From Acanthosoma haemorrhoidale (Eukaryota; Arthropoda; Insecta; Hemiptera; Acanthosomatidae): a DNA stretch of 64,000 bases. A model generated the notes under the pieces. That model worked only from the letters and a program-made list of their open reading frames with translations, ran no database searches and was not told the origin of the DNA. A program made the translations under genes and the position numbers. Location of the stretch: contig CAKNEZ010000012.1 in the NCBI GenBank assembly GCA_930367205.1, positions 1 through 64,000 on the forward strand, given 5' to 3'. Positions 12,603 through 23,770 of this stretch are shown here, piece after piece. Each line of letters starts with the position of its first letter. Positions within the stretch are counted from its first letter, which is position 1.

Positions 12603-12946
12603 TAAATAAAGTACAGTACTGATTGACGGCTTCATTGGGTACCCAAGCTGGCAGCTGGGACACACGCGGCGCTTGTGTTGCTAATAACCGATGGCATCGA
12701 TGGCAGGTAATCGATTAGTGGTGGTTGAGCGAGTCCTCACTGCTACGACTTTCAAGACGAACTCATCCGATTACGACCGAGACGAATTGTGATATCGACA
12801 AAGCGAAATCGATAGTGAGTGCGATCGATAGTTTGATAGTCCAAGTGTGAGGAATAGCACCTTCCCGTTCGATAGACTAAGTTGGACAGACGATCGTAGC
12901 CCTTCATGAGCCTTATTACAACGTGTACTTTGGCCGTTCACCATAA
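12603..12946 (-). repeat. BEL/Pao LTR fragment joined to PolB
   Basis: These 344 bp are nearly identical to 63157-63505, which is part of a complete-looking LTR of the BEL/Pao element at the right end of the window. Here the LTR copy stops abruptly at 12946 ('ccgttcaccataaa') and DNA polymerase sequence begins at the next base. The junction shares only about three A residues with the parental sequences, as expected of end joining. Confidence 0.8.
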
Positions 12947-14822
12947 ATCTGATTTTAGTTTTACAGCCGTCAAAGGTTTTAGTAACAGACATATATTTTT
13001 CACTATTGCTCGGAATTATTTCAACATTGCCTTCATCTATTCCAAGATATTTAACTATAAAGTGAGAATCAAAATTAGTAAAATTGTGTATAAACACGGG
13101 TATAAAGTCTGGTTTACTAGCATGTAAATTACATGAGTTGTGTGCAGCCCCAATAAACTTAGATGTGATGTGACAATGATGTTTTACTCTCTCTCTCTCT
13201 CTCTCTTATCCAATTCATTCTCGCATAACACACATATATTCGTAGTAGCGAACGACTGTTCTTGTTCATCACTCAATGTTTCGATTGGAATTATATTAGC
13301 ATATATTTCATCGGCTTTAAGAGCTAAGGATTTTAATGTTTTCATGAAATTGCTCATGCAATTGCTACCGGTGTGAACAACTGGATCGCTGTCAAATTCG
13401 GGAATAGAAGATTACCATAAGTGCTGCACAGAAAACTTCATGACTTTGTAAAGAACGTGTCCAAGATGTTTGAGGATTCGGATTTGAACCTGCAATGGGC
13501 ACTAATAATGTTTCGAAATCGGCATACGCTACAATTTTAATATTCTGTGTAAATTCAACATTTTTGAATGTAATATAATTATCTTTAGGAACTTCAGATC
13601 TAACGGGTCTATGTTGTTTGCAAAATAGTTCATGATCTTTTAAGCGTTCAAAAGCATTTTGTCCTTTACGCGTAATATAGTCTTTCGAATAATATTTAAA
13701 GCATCTGCGACACATCAGATAGGAATGATGACCACGAGTGGTTTGTGAGTACACTAGTTTCGGTAAGTTGACTATTAAACAGTAGTGGCTATTATTATCT
13801 TGTTCCATGAATAGAAGATCGAAGCATTCCTTATAAATTTCTTTTTTACTGATTCGTAAAGGATAAAGTTTATTTTTATCATCTAAAGCAAATACATTAA
13901 TAGATACATTGTTAACTTTTTCAAATTTTGAAATGTCTTTAAATGATGTGGGATATGAAATGCCATCAAAAGAATAAATACCCTGTATATTGTTATAAGA
14001 ATTTGGATCGTTGGAACCGATAACTTTACTTAAAATTGCTAGTCGGAAACAATCATCACTATCTGTATTTTTTACATTAATTACCGCATGTTTATTTCGA
14101 ATACTTTTTGGGAGCGCTATGAATCTGTTGGCATTCAAGGGTGTATATTTTGTTAAGTGCAAACAGAGATAATTTACAGATACGAAAATCCATCCTGATC
14201 CCCTCCCCATAAAATCATCTATTTCTGATAAGATTTTCTGAAATGAGTCTATTATAAATTCTTCTAAGTTACTAGATTTGTCTAAAGTTTCCATTTTCGT
14301 TTTAAAATTAAAATCAGTGCGCTCCATTTCTTTTCCCTCAACACTTTTTTTATAATTACATTCTAATAAGATCATAATTTTTATAGTATTCCACCTCATA
14401 ATATATTTATTCAAAATTTTAATTAATTTATTTTTAACATTATCAAGAAATTCGTTTGGGATATAATTAACCTTATCATTTTTAATATAAATGTCTGCAA
14501 GCGTCTTGTTGATAGCCGTTGTAATAATAATATTGTTTTCATCTGATGTTGATTGTTCCCGTAAGCACTTGTCAAATACTATATATTTTATTTTTTTAAT
14601 CGGAGGATCGGACCGGGACTGCATTTGTTTCGATACGTTCACCTCTTTCTCTATGTTTAATTTGAGAGCAACGCATGTTTTTATATGTCTTTTATAATTT
14701 TGTTGACTGCATTCTCTACCACACATTTTACACAACATATATGACCATTTACATTTATGTTTCCAATTGTTTAGTAAAAGTCCACATTTTGTACATAAGT
14801 ATGTATTTCTAAAGGTACTCAT
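12947..14822 (-). pseudogene. Protein-primed-type DNA polymerase B, N-terminal half (truncated)
   Basis: An uninterrupted 476-codon ORF runs from 14822 to 13392. Its N-terminus has zinc-finger-like Cys/His pairs (CTKC, CKMCG, HIKTC). Residues of about 255-390 form the domain common at the N-terminus of invertebrate Polinton/adintovirus polymerases (DCFRLAIL, DISKFEKVN, HYCLIVNLPKL, two CxxC pairs). Then comes the exonuclease I motif YADFETLL. A 2-bp deletion near 13408 relative to the other copy ends the frame. Beyond it the Cys/His knuckle (KHHCHIT) and exonuclease II block (HNFTNFDSHF) are still legible to 12947, where the gene is cut off. The palm domain is missing here and present at 59.3-61.1 kb. 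Confidence 0.88.
13186..13206. repeat. (CT)n microsatellite inside PolB
   Basis: About ten CT dinucleotides in the PolB overlap region; the corresponding place in the second copy (near 61428-61440) has only about six. The length difference is useful for telling the two copies apart. Confidence 0.9.
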
Positions 14823-14872
14823 CTTTTATTCAAAATCCTTATATTATAATCCTTAATTATTGTGATGCTTAC

Positions 14873-15727
14873 TTAGACTGCTTTGTGAAATTTGATAATA
14901 TGACTTCTCTTTATTACACCCTCATATGATAAATCGAGATCGCCTAAAACAAATGTTAGAGTTAATTTAAGAAATACAATTTTTTTTTTTTTCTTATATT
15001 TTTACATACTTACCACTCTTATATTGTTGTATATCCTCATCAGATATGCAATAAAATTAGCTTTAGAGGACAAGGCAAGACTTTCTTGGAGAGAAACTAA
15101 GAAACAGGAACACTCGAAACTGTTTCTTAATGGACCCTGTAAGAGAAGAAGCTCAGCACTTCTATCAATGGACAGGTGGACACTCAAAAGTGTGACAGGA
15201 CTCTATACAGGTCACTGTCGGTTAAATAAACACCTCTTTAATTTGGGGATAGTGGGATCACCATTCTGCAGATTCTGCAAGAAAGAGGGAGAAACGGCAC
15301 GTCATATAATATGTGACTGTGATAACTTAGCTAGAAGGCGATACCTTCACTTTGGTAGTGATCGCATCGTAGACCCCAAACTATGTGAACTGATCGATCC
15401 ATTCAGTATCCTCAGATTTGCAAAGGCCGTGGGCCTGTCACATATATAGGACAGGGACATGGACGGCGCACAATAGGTCTCAGTGAGGCCGTGGTGCACA
15501 AATGCCGGAACAAATAATAATAATAATAATATGCAATGAAGATAGCGTTCGGGAAGAAACGTTTTAATTAAAAATCCGTTTTCCTTTGAATCTAATATTA
15601 CTTGTAGACAATCGCCATGTTCTGTTTTAGTTTTTGCAAAATGTGTTATCAAATATTTTTCACCTTGTTTTAGTTCTCCAAATCTTTTATAAACAGGTAA
15701 ACTGTTTAATTTTTCGATCATGGACAT
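14873..15727 (-). CDS. Small Polinton gene with a spliceosomal intron, LINE-interrupted
   Basis: Exon 1 begins at 15727 (MSMIEKLNSLPVYKRFG) and has the look of small OB-fold-like proteins that accompany PolB in arthropod Polintons (GEKYLITHFAKTKTEHGD, then a FLIKTFLPERY block). A 476-bp LINE fragment (15053-15528) interrupts it, flanked by ATATGCAAT on both sides. After the LINE the frame resumes (DEDIQQYKSG) and meets a strong donor, G|GTAAGTATG, at 15013. A matching acceptor TTGTTTTAG at 14944 gives a 70-bp intron. Exon 2 (14943-14873) adds LDLSYEGVIKRSHIIKF, resembling the family's C-terminal strand, then stops. A single-stranded-DNA-binding role is inference. It lies just upstream of PolB on the same strand. 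Confidence 0.6.
15053..15528 (+). mobile_element. LINE (RNase H family), 5'-truncated 3' end
   Basis: This is the last 476 bp of the same family as the 49.07-59.11 kb element. It encodes the C-terminal end of ORF2 with a Cys/His cluster (CRFCKKEGETARHIICDC), then a short 3' UTR and a (TAA)n tail. A 9-bp target duplication ATATGCAAT (15044-15052 and 15529-15537) is intact. Normal target-primed reverse transcription with 5' truncation explains it. Confidence 0.92.
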
Positions 15728-15845
15728 CTGAAAAGGAAACCAGTAGGCTGAGTAAGGAAAATTAAAAAAAAAAAAAATTTTAATACTTATTAAATTGTAA
15801 TTCCTTACCAATTATTTTTTACTAGTCTATTATTTACAATATGCT

Positions 15846-16076
15846 TTACTTATTTATTAAGAGGTAAGAAAAGCATATTGTTTTCTGTTGTCTAATATAA
15901 ATATTGACAACAGTCCAGTTAGATGGATTTCGTGTACCATCGGTATCATATGCGATGACAATATTGTTTCCAATATTACCATAATAGATTGCTTAAAGAG
16001 TAACCATCCCTCCTTCCAATCCTAATATCTCATATATCCCTTCTCCTAAGTTATCAAACAGAATAAATGTAGCCAT
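15846..16076 (-). pseudogene. Small Polinton ORF with one in-frame stop
   Basis: An ATG at 16076 opens a frame (MATFILFDNLGEGIYEILGL) that meets TAA at 15993-15995 and then continues without interruption for 49 more codons (NIGNNIVIAYDTDGTRNPS and onward) to a stop at 15846. The continued frame and its ordinary composition suggest a real small gene broken by a single mutation. No family is recognised. It lies between the Cys-rich gene and the intron-containing gene, all on the minus strand. Confidence 0.35.
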
Positions 16077-16158
16077 CTAAAATACAAAGAGTAATTTTTT
16101 TTTTAAATACTACATACAATACTCAATGCTACAGTTCACTTCATTAATAATGTTCACC

Positions 16159-16509
16159 TCATGAGTCTGAATTATAAACGAAGTTGAACAGATTCGTACA
16201 CTTTCTACATTCTGACAAATTCCTTGCAATGGAAAGACTGTTTCCACATATTATACAACGATCTCTATATGTTAAGCCAATAGCTTCACTTCTTAAAAGT
16301 ATATAATGATTTGATGTTACTATCCCGTTCTCTAATTCTTCCGCCTCTAATTTATTATGTACACAGTTTAAACAAACGAGTACTAAAGATGAATTGTTCT
16401 CGGATGGTTCTTCTCCTAACGCGATAAAAGCATTTACACTTACAAAGATCGTCTTTATACAACGATAACGAGAAGAATTATTATTATGACCTCTATTCAC
16501 AATCGGCAT
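16159..16509 (-). CDS. Small Cys-rich (zinc-ribbon-like) Polinton protein
   Basis: An intact 116-codon ORF. Its features are three Cys pairs: CLNC near residue 48, CIICG near 87 and CRKC near 100. The last two together resemble a treble-clef or zinc-ribbon binding one zinc. The N-terminus is basic and polar and there is no signal peptide or membrane segment. It is the gene nearest the right TIR, so it may be expressed first from that end, perhaps as a regulator; this is inference. No homologue is recalled. Confidence 0.55.
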   Translation of the reverse strand: MPIVNRGHNNNSSRYRCIKTIFVSVNAFIALGEEPSENNSSLVLVCLNCVHNKLEAEELENGIVTSNHYILLRSEAIGLTYRDRCIICGNSLSIARNLSECRKCTNLFNFVYNSDS

Positions 16510-16840
16510 TATCTAAGAAACAAATAACATACTTACGATTGCTGTATGAAAGCTTCCACACCTGTGCAAGGAATGAAATTTTCCTAGGGCTCTTATACTC
16601 CTTTTCCTGAGAAGAGGGGGAAACCATAGCTATTAATTTATATTTTGCCATCTGCTTTGTATTCTCACAATATTAATTTCTTACCTTTCGACGCCAGAAG
16701 AGTCTTATCTTCACACATGTAATCCAGTAAAATTTAACCATCAACGATGTAAATCTCCAGTTTATAAACTCATGTATAGCACAGAAGGATATTAAAATTT
16801 TATTTTTATTTTTATTCTACATTCGTATGTAAGCCTTGAG

Positions 16841-17055
16841 ATTGATGAACAACATCAATCCCCTTCGAGCCTTCGCAGGCAACAGTCAGCGAGCCTTCGC
16901 ATACGTTTTGCATAAATTTAAATTAATTAAAACCCTGTCGTGTGGGTCTAGCGAACCCCGGGCCCCGTCTTTTTCACATCAGAACACAATAGAAAACCGG
17001 TTTCCCCCACCATGGAACACCATCCTCCCTGCTCTTTTCCCGAATTACCTCTACT
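16841..17055 (+). repeat. Polinton right terminal inverted repeat
   Basis: Reverse complement of 39944-40158 with about six mismatches in 215 bp. The outer end reads (inward) AGTAGAGGTAATTCGGG, and the AG...CT termini match Polinton ends. Inside the repeat the 12-mer CGAGCCTTCGCA occurs twice (16866 and 16890), 24 bp apart. A short ORF across the repeat is not a gene, since it is only the TIR read through. Confidence 0.92.
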
Positions 17056-17061
17056 CCCTCA
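17056..17061. other. Target-site duplication CCCTCA (right)
   Basis: Six bases directly outside the right TIR, identical to 39938-39943 directly outside the left TIR. Polintons make 6-bp target duplications. Confidence 0.85.
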
Positions 17062-17934
17062 ACATTCTCGAGTTTAGAAGGTTGATTATTATTGGGTGGG
17101 AGAATACTGGCAGAATTTTCACATTCGCTCAATTTCTAAAAATATATAATATATTCAATCGATTGACATTATGTCATTAAAATCATATATTTTTAATAAT
17201 TAGGGTCAGTCACCTATGTGAGACATCACTTAGTGGCCGAAGTTAAGCTATGAGGCTCGACTATAGTGTTTTGCTGAAAAGAATTAGACATTGTCATTTA
17301 TGAATCCCCGGAGGGATTTCCAAAAATTGCCTTTAGGACTGGTATTGCACAGTCCCTTGGCGGGGTATTGGTAAAGTTTTCAATAAGCAATAATTGCACC
17401 TCAGTAGAACTTCATCGGTTACAATAATGCCACTGCGCAAGGTTAATCCAATTATCGCAAATTCGGTAAGTTATCAAATCAGGGCAGACGAAAATTCCGG
17501 GAAGTAAGGTACGTTACAAGGACACTAGGGCACAAATAATTAATTTTAATGCTTTAAGTCGTCAATATATTGTTGCTCACTTCATATACAATGGTAATAA
17601 AAACTTCTAAATGTGATTTTAACTTGACTATAACGAGAGAAAATCCCCCAATCAAATAAAACGATGTGAAAATTGAGGTATAGGTGGTACCTATGCCTGC
17701 GGTGCACTCTGGCGGTTGTTTTTACAAGCAGTAAGGGAGGGTGTCCTGAGGGTGAGTTGGGACTCTCCCCATTCTACTTAATAGGGATGACTGTAGTGTC
17801 GTAACCGGTCGGTAGTGGCAATTGATTATTCTCACTTAGTCAACTACCTTAAAATCGATTAATGATCAGAAAATTTTGATATATCAAACTGATACGTATA
17901 ACTCAATAAGATGTTATAATAACATGTATAACAC

Positions 17935-18030
17935 AAAAAGGATACATACAGATTTAGATCCAACCAAGAAATCCACAAGGGCACAAAAGACCTAGAAACG
18001 GACATAAGAATAATAACTGGTGACGAGTAG
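17935..18030 (+). repeat. Fragment of a LINE also present at 39.5 kb
   Basis: The phrases 'aaaggatacatacaga', 'gatccaaccaag' and 'cacaaaagacctagaaac' are shared in order with 39475-39545. The match lies about 0.9 kb outside the right TIR, whereas its partner lies just outside the left TIR. Confidence 0.65.
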
Positions 18031-19639
18031 TTTGTTTGTATCAACAAATTATGATTTGCGAACAAGGAAAATTTTCCCCATAAAGAGGGATCAGAACTAA
18101 CCTAGATCTACCCGAAATCGGACTTTCGACAATTCCTGGTATCCTGTAGATACGGTATCAGTAGTAGATATTTTCCTTCCTAAACAACGGTTATTAGTGA
18201 TTTAATGTACTCGAATATAATTTAACGGCACTGTGTCATCGCATAGTTGGAAATGTATCGTTAACCCGAATTCCCATTAAGATCGGCAGTACAGGAATAA
18301 ACAGTTGGCATACTTTACTAAGTATTAATATTCGAATATAAATCATCATATTCGATGATCAAGTAAAATCAGTCGAATAACTGTGAATCGCGATTGATCT
18401 GCTTCAGCATTTCAGCGTTGAAGCATTGCCTGGGAGAATATTCACGTATCGTGCTAATTACCCACTTTTCAATCTGAGCCTAAAAACTATTTCGCCAAGT
18501 AGCCAAAATGTTTCGTGTAGATAAATATTGTCAATGAAGGACGTAAAGCGACGGTAAATGATAATAACCACCATTTCAATTTTCGAACTTCTCGATGGCA
18601 ACTATTCAGAAACTTAAAGCTAAAGGACTTGTGCTGATTTGAAAGTTTTCCGGTCAGAGTTTCTAATAAAATAGGTCAGGGTTTTAGCCTCACAGCATTG
18701 GATTGGATGAGGCAGGCTCAGCCATGACCAAGAAGAGAGGATCGGTCCGAGCTGGCATTAATTAATCAGAAAGGGGAAGAAGATGGTTGTTGCGGTACGG
18801 CCGGTTGCCAACAATGGGATTGTGTTAGCAGCACAATAATGAGAACACTAATGGATCAGCCTCTCGGGTCCCGGTCCTAGTCCTGAGATGGGTCTCCTCG
18901 GTGACCGGCCCTTATTTCCCAGAGTGGCTTGTCGGCCCTCTCCGATCCCCAAAGGATGGCATGTCTTGAACCAGTCGGTAGCGATGGATTTATATGCTAA
19001 GTTAATCACTCTAATAAGATATAAAAATAAGGCTCTCTCCTAGCTTTCAATAAAAAAACACTAAAAGAAGGGTTACAAGAGAAAGATAATAGTTAACTCG
19101 TGTTACAAATGTAGAGTAGGCTTGCGAACGTGAATATCCTATTCAAGTCAGTAACTCACTTAAATAACAATCAAAACTTCCAAGCAAATATCTAACAAGA
19201 CCAACTAAAATACGCTCAGATTGTTGCCTTCTTTCCAAGAACATGCTATGAACTTGACCCAGTGACTGCTTTTAGGACCGTGTACGTTAATTACTTGTAC
19301 CTCCGGCCAAAATTCACTTAATGACGTGATTTGCGAAAAAAATTTCTAACTTATGTTATTAGGCAGGGAGTAAAGAAGTTTAATTCGGTACAAAACTTCG
19401 TATGGCAGAATGAGGCATTTTTTTCTTAACACCTTCATTGTGCTCCTGAAATACTTCAACGCGAAATACCATCACTTCATCTGAAACTGGGATTTTCAAC
19501 ACGATTTCAATTATCTCATTTTAATGGTCCCATAGTTATAGTCCACGAAAGTCCCAACATATAGTACATACTATAAATTATAACATTAAAATATTTAGTT
19601 TGATGAAATAGGATGGGAAAATATTCAGGTATAACTTTT

Positions 19640-19790
19640 TTTTTTTTCTTTTTTTTCCCCCCCTACCTGAGGCTGAGCCTCAATCGGGCTAGCCCCACAA
19701 GCCCGTGAAGCGGGCTCATGGGGTTACGTAGCCTGTGGTTTGCGTATTCCGCACCTTCGGTTATTCTGTTTTGTTCCATTTATTCTCAAA
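19640..19790 (-). repeat. Possible non-LTR retrotransposon 3' end
   Basis: On the minus strand this reads as a GC-rich block with a stable hairpin (AGCCCGCTTCACGGGCT) followed by GGGGGGGG and a mixed poly(A) run. GC-rich 3' UTR plus poly(A) is typical of Jockey-like LINE tails. No coding sequence is attached and no target duplication was found. Confidence 0.3.
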
Positions 19791-20291
19791 AAAAAAAGCA
19801 CATTATAATGATATATAAAAAAGAAAGAAGAAAACACAAAACTAAAGTAAAGAAAAAAGAAACACCTCTAATAATATATTTATAAATCCTAAACTAGCTA
19901 TATATACATAGCTTTTTTTTTTTTTTTTTTTTTTTTTTCCCGTGCTGATATAGGTATAACCAATCAATTAATGACAGTCATCAATTTATGGAGTTGGCAG
20001 AAATTTTCATTTCACTGGGCGAATCCAAATCATACAAGGTAACAGCACATATACTTGGCCATTTTATTTAATTTCGATATCAGCTTATAACAAATACAAT
20101 GTTTTTTTTTTCTATTCAAAGTCCAAGAGAGACTCAAACGATGATTGGTATACCCCCGGTGTCCAGGCTCATTTTAAGAAGGTTAAATCAGCAAACTAAT
20201 CAGTTAATTAACAGGAACTCGAGCATTATATCTCGTCAAGTCAATACAAGGGCCACGTCTCCATGACTCCATCAATTGAACGGCCATAAGT

Positions 20292-20599
20292 AGTCATAAA
20301 GCCATGATTGACTAAGAGCGTCCCTGACAATTGATGCATGCGCATTTGCCCCACTGCACGCACAGTGCATCGAACAATGGACATAACCTCCAAAATCAAC
20401 TGTTTGTTTATTACATTTGAATGATTCAGAATTGTTAGGTATTATTCAAAGGTTTTGTAAACAAGGGTAAGCATTTGCTTCTGGGATTAGAAGGTAAGTA
20501 GAACCTGTTTCATATAACACGTAACAAGTCATGGAGTATTATTCATTTATTCACAATGGACCCTTCAACCACTGGTAAGTTTTACGATTAGTCTACGAT
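20292..20599 (+). repeat. 308-bp direct repeat, unit 1 (empty site for gypsy-1)
   Basis: The unit starts 'agtcataaagccatgattg' and ends 'gtctacgata'. The second, adjoining unit begins at 20600 and is split by gypsy-1; its remainder is at 38666-38886. In unit 1 the sequence 'aatggacataacctcc' is intact. This is the pre-insertion form of the site that in unit 2 reads 'aatggaca' then gypsy-1 then 'gacataacctcc'. Confidence 0.9.
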
Positions 20600-20691
20600 A
20601 GTCATAAAGCCATGATTGACTAAGAGCGCCCCTGACAATTGATGCATGCGCATTTGCCCCACTGCACGCACAGTGCATTGAACAATGGACA

Positions 20692-20857
20692 TGTTGTGGG
20701 GTTTTACACATTTATAAAACTCACAATACATTACATAACTTATATATTTTAGGACAGAACACAAGGTACAAATTTACATATCTTTTTTACACACAAATGT
20801 GTTGTAGTTTATTTATTTGGCGGTCTCTATGGATACCAATCAATGCCAGCCGCCACA
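20692..20857 (-). repeat. Gypsy-1 3' LTR
   Basis: 166 bp, TG...CA on both strands. On the minus strand it is preceded by the polypurine tract CTGGGGGGAGAGTGA. Six differences from the other LTR. Confidence 0.92.
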
Positions 20858-20880
20858 TCACTCTCCCCCCAGTAACTGTG

Positions 20881-21915
20881 TTACGTTCGAAATCGCGAGG
20901 GAAAATGCACTACTCTTCCCGAACGCGTCTTCTTCAAAGTTGCTTCAGGCTGCCCAGGATCCTCCGGTTCATCTGCAGGTGGCCCAATAGATTGCTCCCG
21001 TGCCGAATCACTGTCATCACACAACAGATGCGCTGGCTTTAACCGGTCAAGCGATACATTTACTTCTTTACCCTTGATATTTAATGAGTAGTACTTCACT
21101 TCTGCTCGTCGAATGACAAGAAATGGGCCTTCATAAGGCTTTTCCAAACTTGCCCTTACCCGATCGACTCTAACAAAGACGTGTGTCGCCTTTGATAAGT
21201 CTTTATGGATAAAGGTAGTAGTCCTGTTTTTGTGTTCCACCGGTCTTGGGCGCAGGCAGTCAATTTGCTGGCGCAGCATGCTGATGAACGTTGGTATATC
21301 CGAAGTGGGCCTGGGAGTCTCAAAGAAGTCACCTGGAAGTCTCAACGGTACTCCGTATACCATCTCTGCTATGGTCGCTGACGCATCTTCATTTAGACAA
21401 GTTCGTACGCCTAAAAGAATAGTTGGAATCACTTGTGTCCACTGTTGTTTTCCGTGAGCTTTGATGGCTGACTTCAGCACTCGGTGAAAACGCTCGATCT
21501 TTCCATTTGACTGCGGGTGGTACGCAGTTGTATGGTTTAGTTTTATTCCACAGATTGATGTCAATGATTTAAATATTTCACATTTAAATTGTTTGCCTTG
21601 ATCAGCAATTATAGTAGCAGGTGTTCCAAACTGACAGATCCAATGTTGGTAGAAATTCCGTGCAACGTTTTCAGCTGATGTCTCTTTCAAGGGAATAACT
21701 TCAGTCCATCCAGTAAATCGGTCGATACATGTTAAACAATGGGTGTATTCTTCAGATGGTGGCAGGGGTCCAATTAGATCTATATGAACAGTGGCAAATC
21801 TTTCTGAAGTGGTGTCTTCACATGTCTGGATACTTTGCTTTTTTGGCATGCGATACAGGCATTTGCCCATGAGCGCAAATTTTTTTTCATGTTTATCCAA
21901 ACTGTCTTCGAACAT
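20881..21915 (-). pseudogene. Gypsy-1 integrase and C-terminal tail
   Basis: The frame carries the retroviral-type integrase core. The first catalytic Asp is in HIDLIGPLP, the second in IADQGKQF and the Glu in SNGKIERFHRVLK. A C-terminal chromatin or DNA-binding region with a typical 'PYEGPFLVI' block and a proline-rich tail ends near 20881. The upstream zinc-binding part lies in the next frame (21780-22379), so at least one frameshift separates them. Function: insertion of retrotransposon cDNA into the chromosome. Confidence 0.9.
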
Positions 21916-22560
21916 ATCAGCTTAGCCGTAGATCTGATTCCAGGGTGTGACATATTATGATAATGTTTGAATACATTATAACGAAAATCTTTTGGAATAT
22001 ATGGTCTAATTTCCTTTGTTGAAACATCACACCATAATTGGCTTCCGTTTTCAAGAGGGTAGGATTTGAAAATCAATCCAATATTTGCAGAAGTACGCAG
22101 TTGTTGTAGTTCTTCATCATGTGTTTGCGCTTCTGCTATTTGGGTGAAATCAATTGCAGAGCATTCTTCTAGTCGAGACATGTAAGCTGCAATCATATTG
22201 TTTTTTCCTGAAACATGAACCAAGGTTGTTGTGAACTGGGAAATATATTGCAATTGTCGAAGTTGGCGAGGGGATGCTTTGTCGTTCTTTTGTTTCAATG
22301 CATAAATCAAAGGCTTATGATCTGTATATATTACAAATGACCTTCCCTCCAACAAATATTTAAAGTACTTGATTGACATATGAATAGCTGTAAGTTCTCG
22401 GTCATATGTAGAGTATTTGCACTGTGTTTCAGAAAACTTTTTGGAAAAAAATCCAATAGGTATCCATGAACTATTTTCCTATTGTTGCAGAGCAGCTCCA
22501 GCTGCCCAGTCAGATGCATCTACATTGAGAATTCACAATCAGGATTTTGGTATGTTAACA
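21780..22560 (-). pseudogene. Gypsy-1 RNase H and integrase zinc-binding region
   Basis: Motifs in order: a degraded RNase H start (22519-22331), then RSFVIYTDHKPLIYAL, which is the conserved TDH block, then the integrase HHCC region (HYHNMSHPGIRST, then CIACQKSK). The two frames 22331-22519 and 21780-22379 overlap, showing a frameshift near 22370. A stop separates this from the reverse transcriptase frame upstream. All are pieces of one original pol. Confidence 0.85.
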
Positions 22561-22563
22561 GAG

Positions 22564-23577
22564 CTATGTTAAGGCTTGTTTGCTCTGTTGAAAATCTTCA
22601 ATAGTTTCTGGTGTCCATACAATCTTAGTTTTATCATTTTTCTTAGCACCCTTAAGAAAATTAGTGAGATTTGCTAAATTGCCTGCAGCATGATGTAGAT
22701 GCCTGCGATAGAAGTTCAGCATTCCTAAGTAAGACCTTAGGCGTTTTATAGTTCTTGGTAAATCATGGTTGACAATGGCACTCACTCTGTCAGGATCAGG
22801 TTTTGTACCATTTGACGAAATAAGGTAACTAAGAAAAATTATATTTTCCAAACCAAACTCAGATTTACTGATGTTAATCCGGAGACCGTAATGGCTAAGT
22901 CGTTGAAATACTTGTGATAAGTGATGATTATGTTCTTCAGCATTTGCAGAGGCAATGAGTATATCATCCAAATATGGGAAACAAAAATCCAGTCCTCTCA
23001 AAACTTTATTAATAAAACGTTGGAACGTACTAGGCGCATTGCGCAGTCCAAATGGCATAAGATTAAATTCATACAATCCAAAGGGCGTAATCAGGGCTGT
23101 TTTTTGTTTATCTTCTTCATTAAGAGGTATTTGATAGTAAGCTTGGCAAAGGTGTAGTTTTGAGAAAATTGATTTATTTAGAAGAATTTGACTTACATCA
23201 TCTATCCTCGGAATGGGGTACCTATCGGGTAGTGTCCTGTCATTTAATCTTCTATAGTCTCCACATACTTGCCATTGGCCATTTTTTTTCGTCACTATGT
23301 GTAGAGGGTTTGCCCATTGCGAACTGGAAGCTCGGATAATTCCATTGTTGAGTATGCTCTGAAATTCTTGTTTAGCAACTTGCAGCTTCTCTGGATATAA
23401 TCTTCTTGGCTTGCTAAAAACAGGCGGTCCATCACAAATGACAATGTGGTGCCTTACATCATGCTTGGCATTTACCTTCAATGAATATGGTTTGGTTAAA
23501 TCTGGAAAATTGGTTAACAGATGGGAGAATTGACGGTTGGCTTTGAATGAACTCAATGGTTCCATTTCCTCGAATGC
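22564..23577 (-). pseudogene. Gypsy-1 reverse transcriptase
   Basis: A 333-codon frame with the Gypsy fingers and palm: PRRLYPEKLQVAKQEF, WANPLHIVTKKNGQW, CGDYRRLNDRT, KLHLCQAYYQIPL (the usual Asp of 'KLDL' is His here), LMPFGLRNAPSTFQRFI and FPYLDDILIAS with the catalytic DD. The changed Asp and the frameshift downstream mean it cannot be active. On its 5' side the LINE derivative inserted at 23578. Confidence 0.9.
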
Positions 23578-23770
23578 CTCTGGAAGAACATTTCATGAAG
23601 AGGATCAGGACCCAAAACTCTAGGGTACCTGATATTAGATTATAGAGACTCCTGCTGGACGAATTTGCCCACTCCTAAGGATGGCCCCAAGGCGATGACT
23701 ATGGCGGCTGCGGGGGGTGGCCCCGTGGCGGGGGCTGGGGGGGAGGCGCGCTGGGTCTCGGCCCTCTGTG

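Larger units (their letters stand above)
12947..17055 (-). mobile_element. Polinton/Maverick, right-hand part (PolB N-half to TIR)
   Basis: This block carries, on the minus strand and from the right end inward: a 215-bp TIR, a small Cys-rich gene, a short broken ORF, an intron-containing small gene hit by a LINE, and the N-terminal half of DNA polymerase B. The right TIR is the inverse of the one at 39944-40158, and both are bordered by CCCTCA. With 39944-61786 it would make an element of about 14.8 kb once inserted LINE and LTR elements are discounted, a normal Polinton size. The overlap with the left part (12947-13555 against 61192-61786) is almost but not quite identical. Confidence 0.85.
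17062..20291. other. Non-coding region with small retroelement pieces
   Basis: No gene is supported. 17935-18030 matches part of the LINE fragment at 39475-39545. 19640-19790 contains a GC-rich hairpin block (agcccgtgaagcgggct) followed on the minus strand by a poly(A)-like run, resembling a non-LTR retrotransposon 3' UTR read on the minus strand. 19911-19938 is another poly(T) run. The rest is featureless AT-rich DNA. Confidence 0.5.

Noticed and set aside
16836..17180. ORF of 114 codons and its twin at 39726-40154
   Set aside because: Both are simply the Polinton terminal inverted repeat read in one frame plus unrelated flank.
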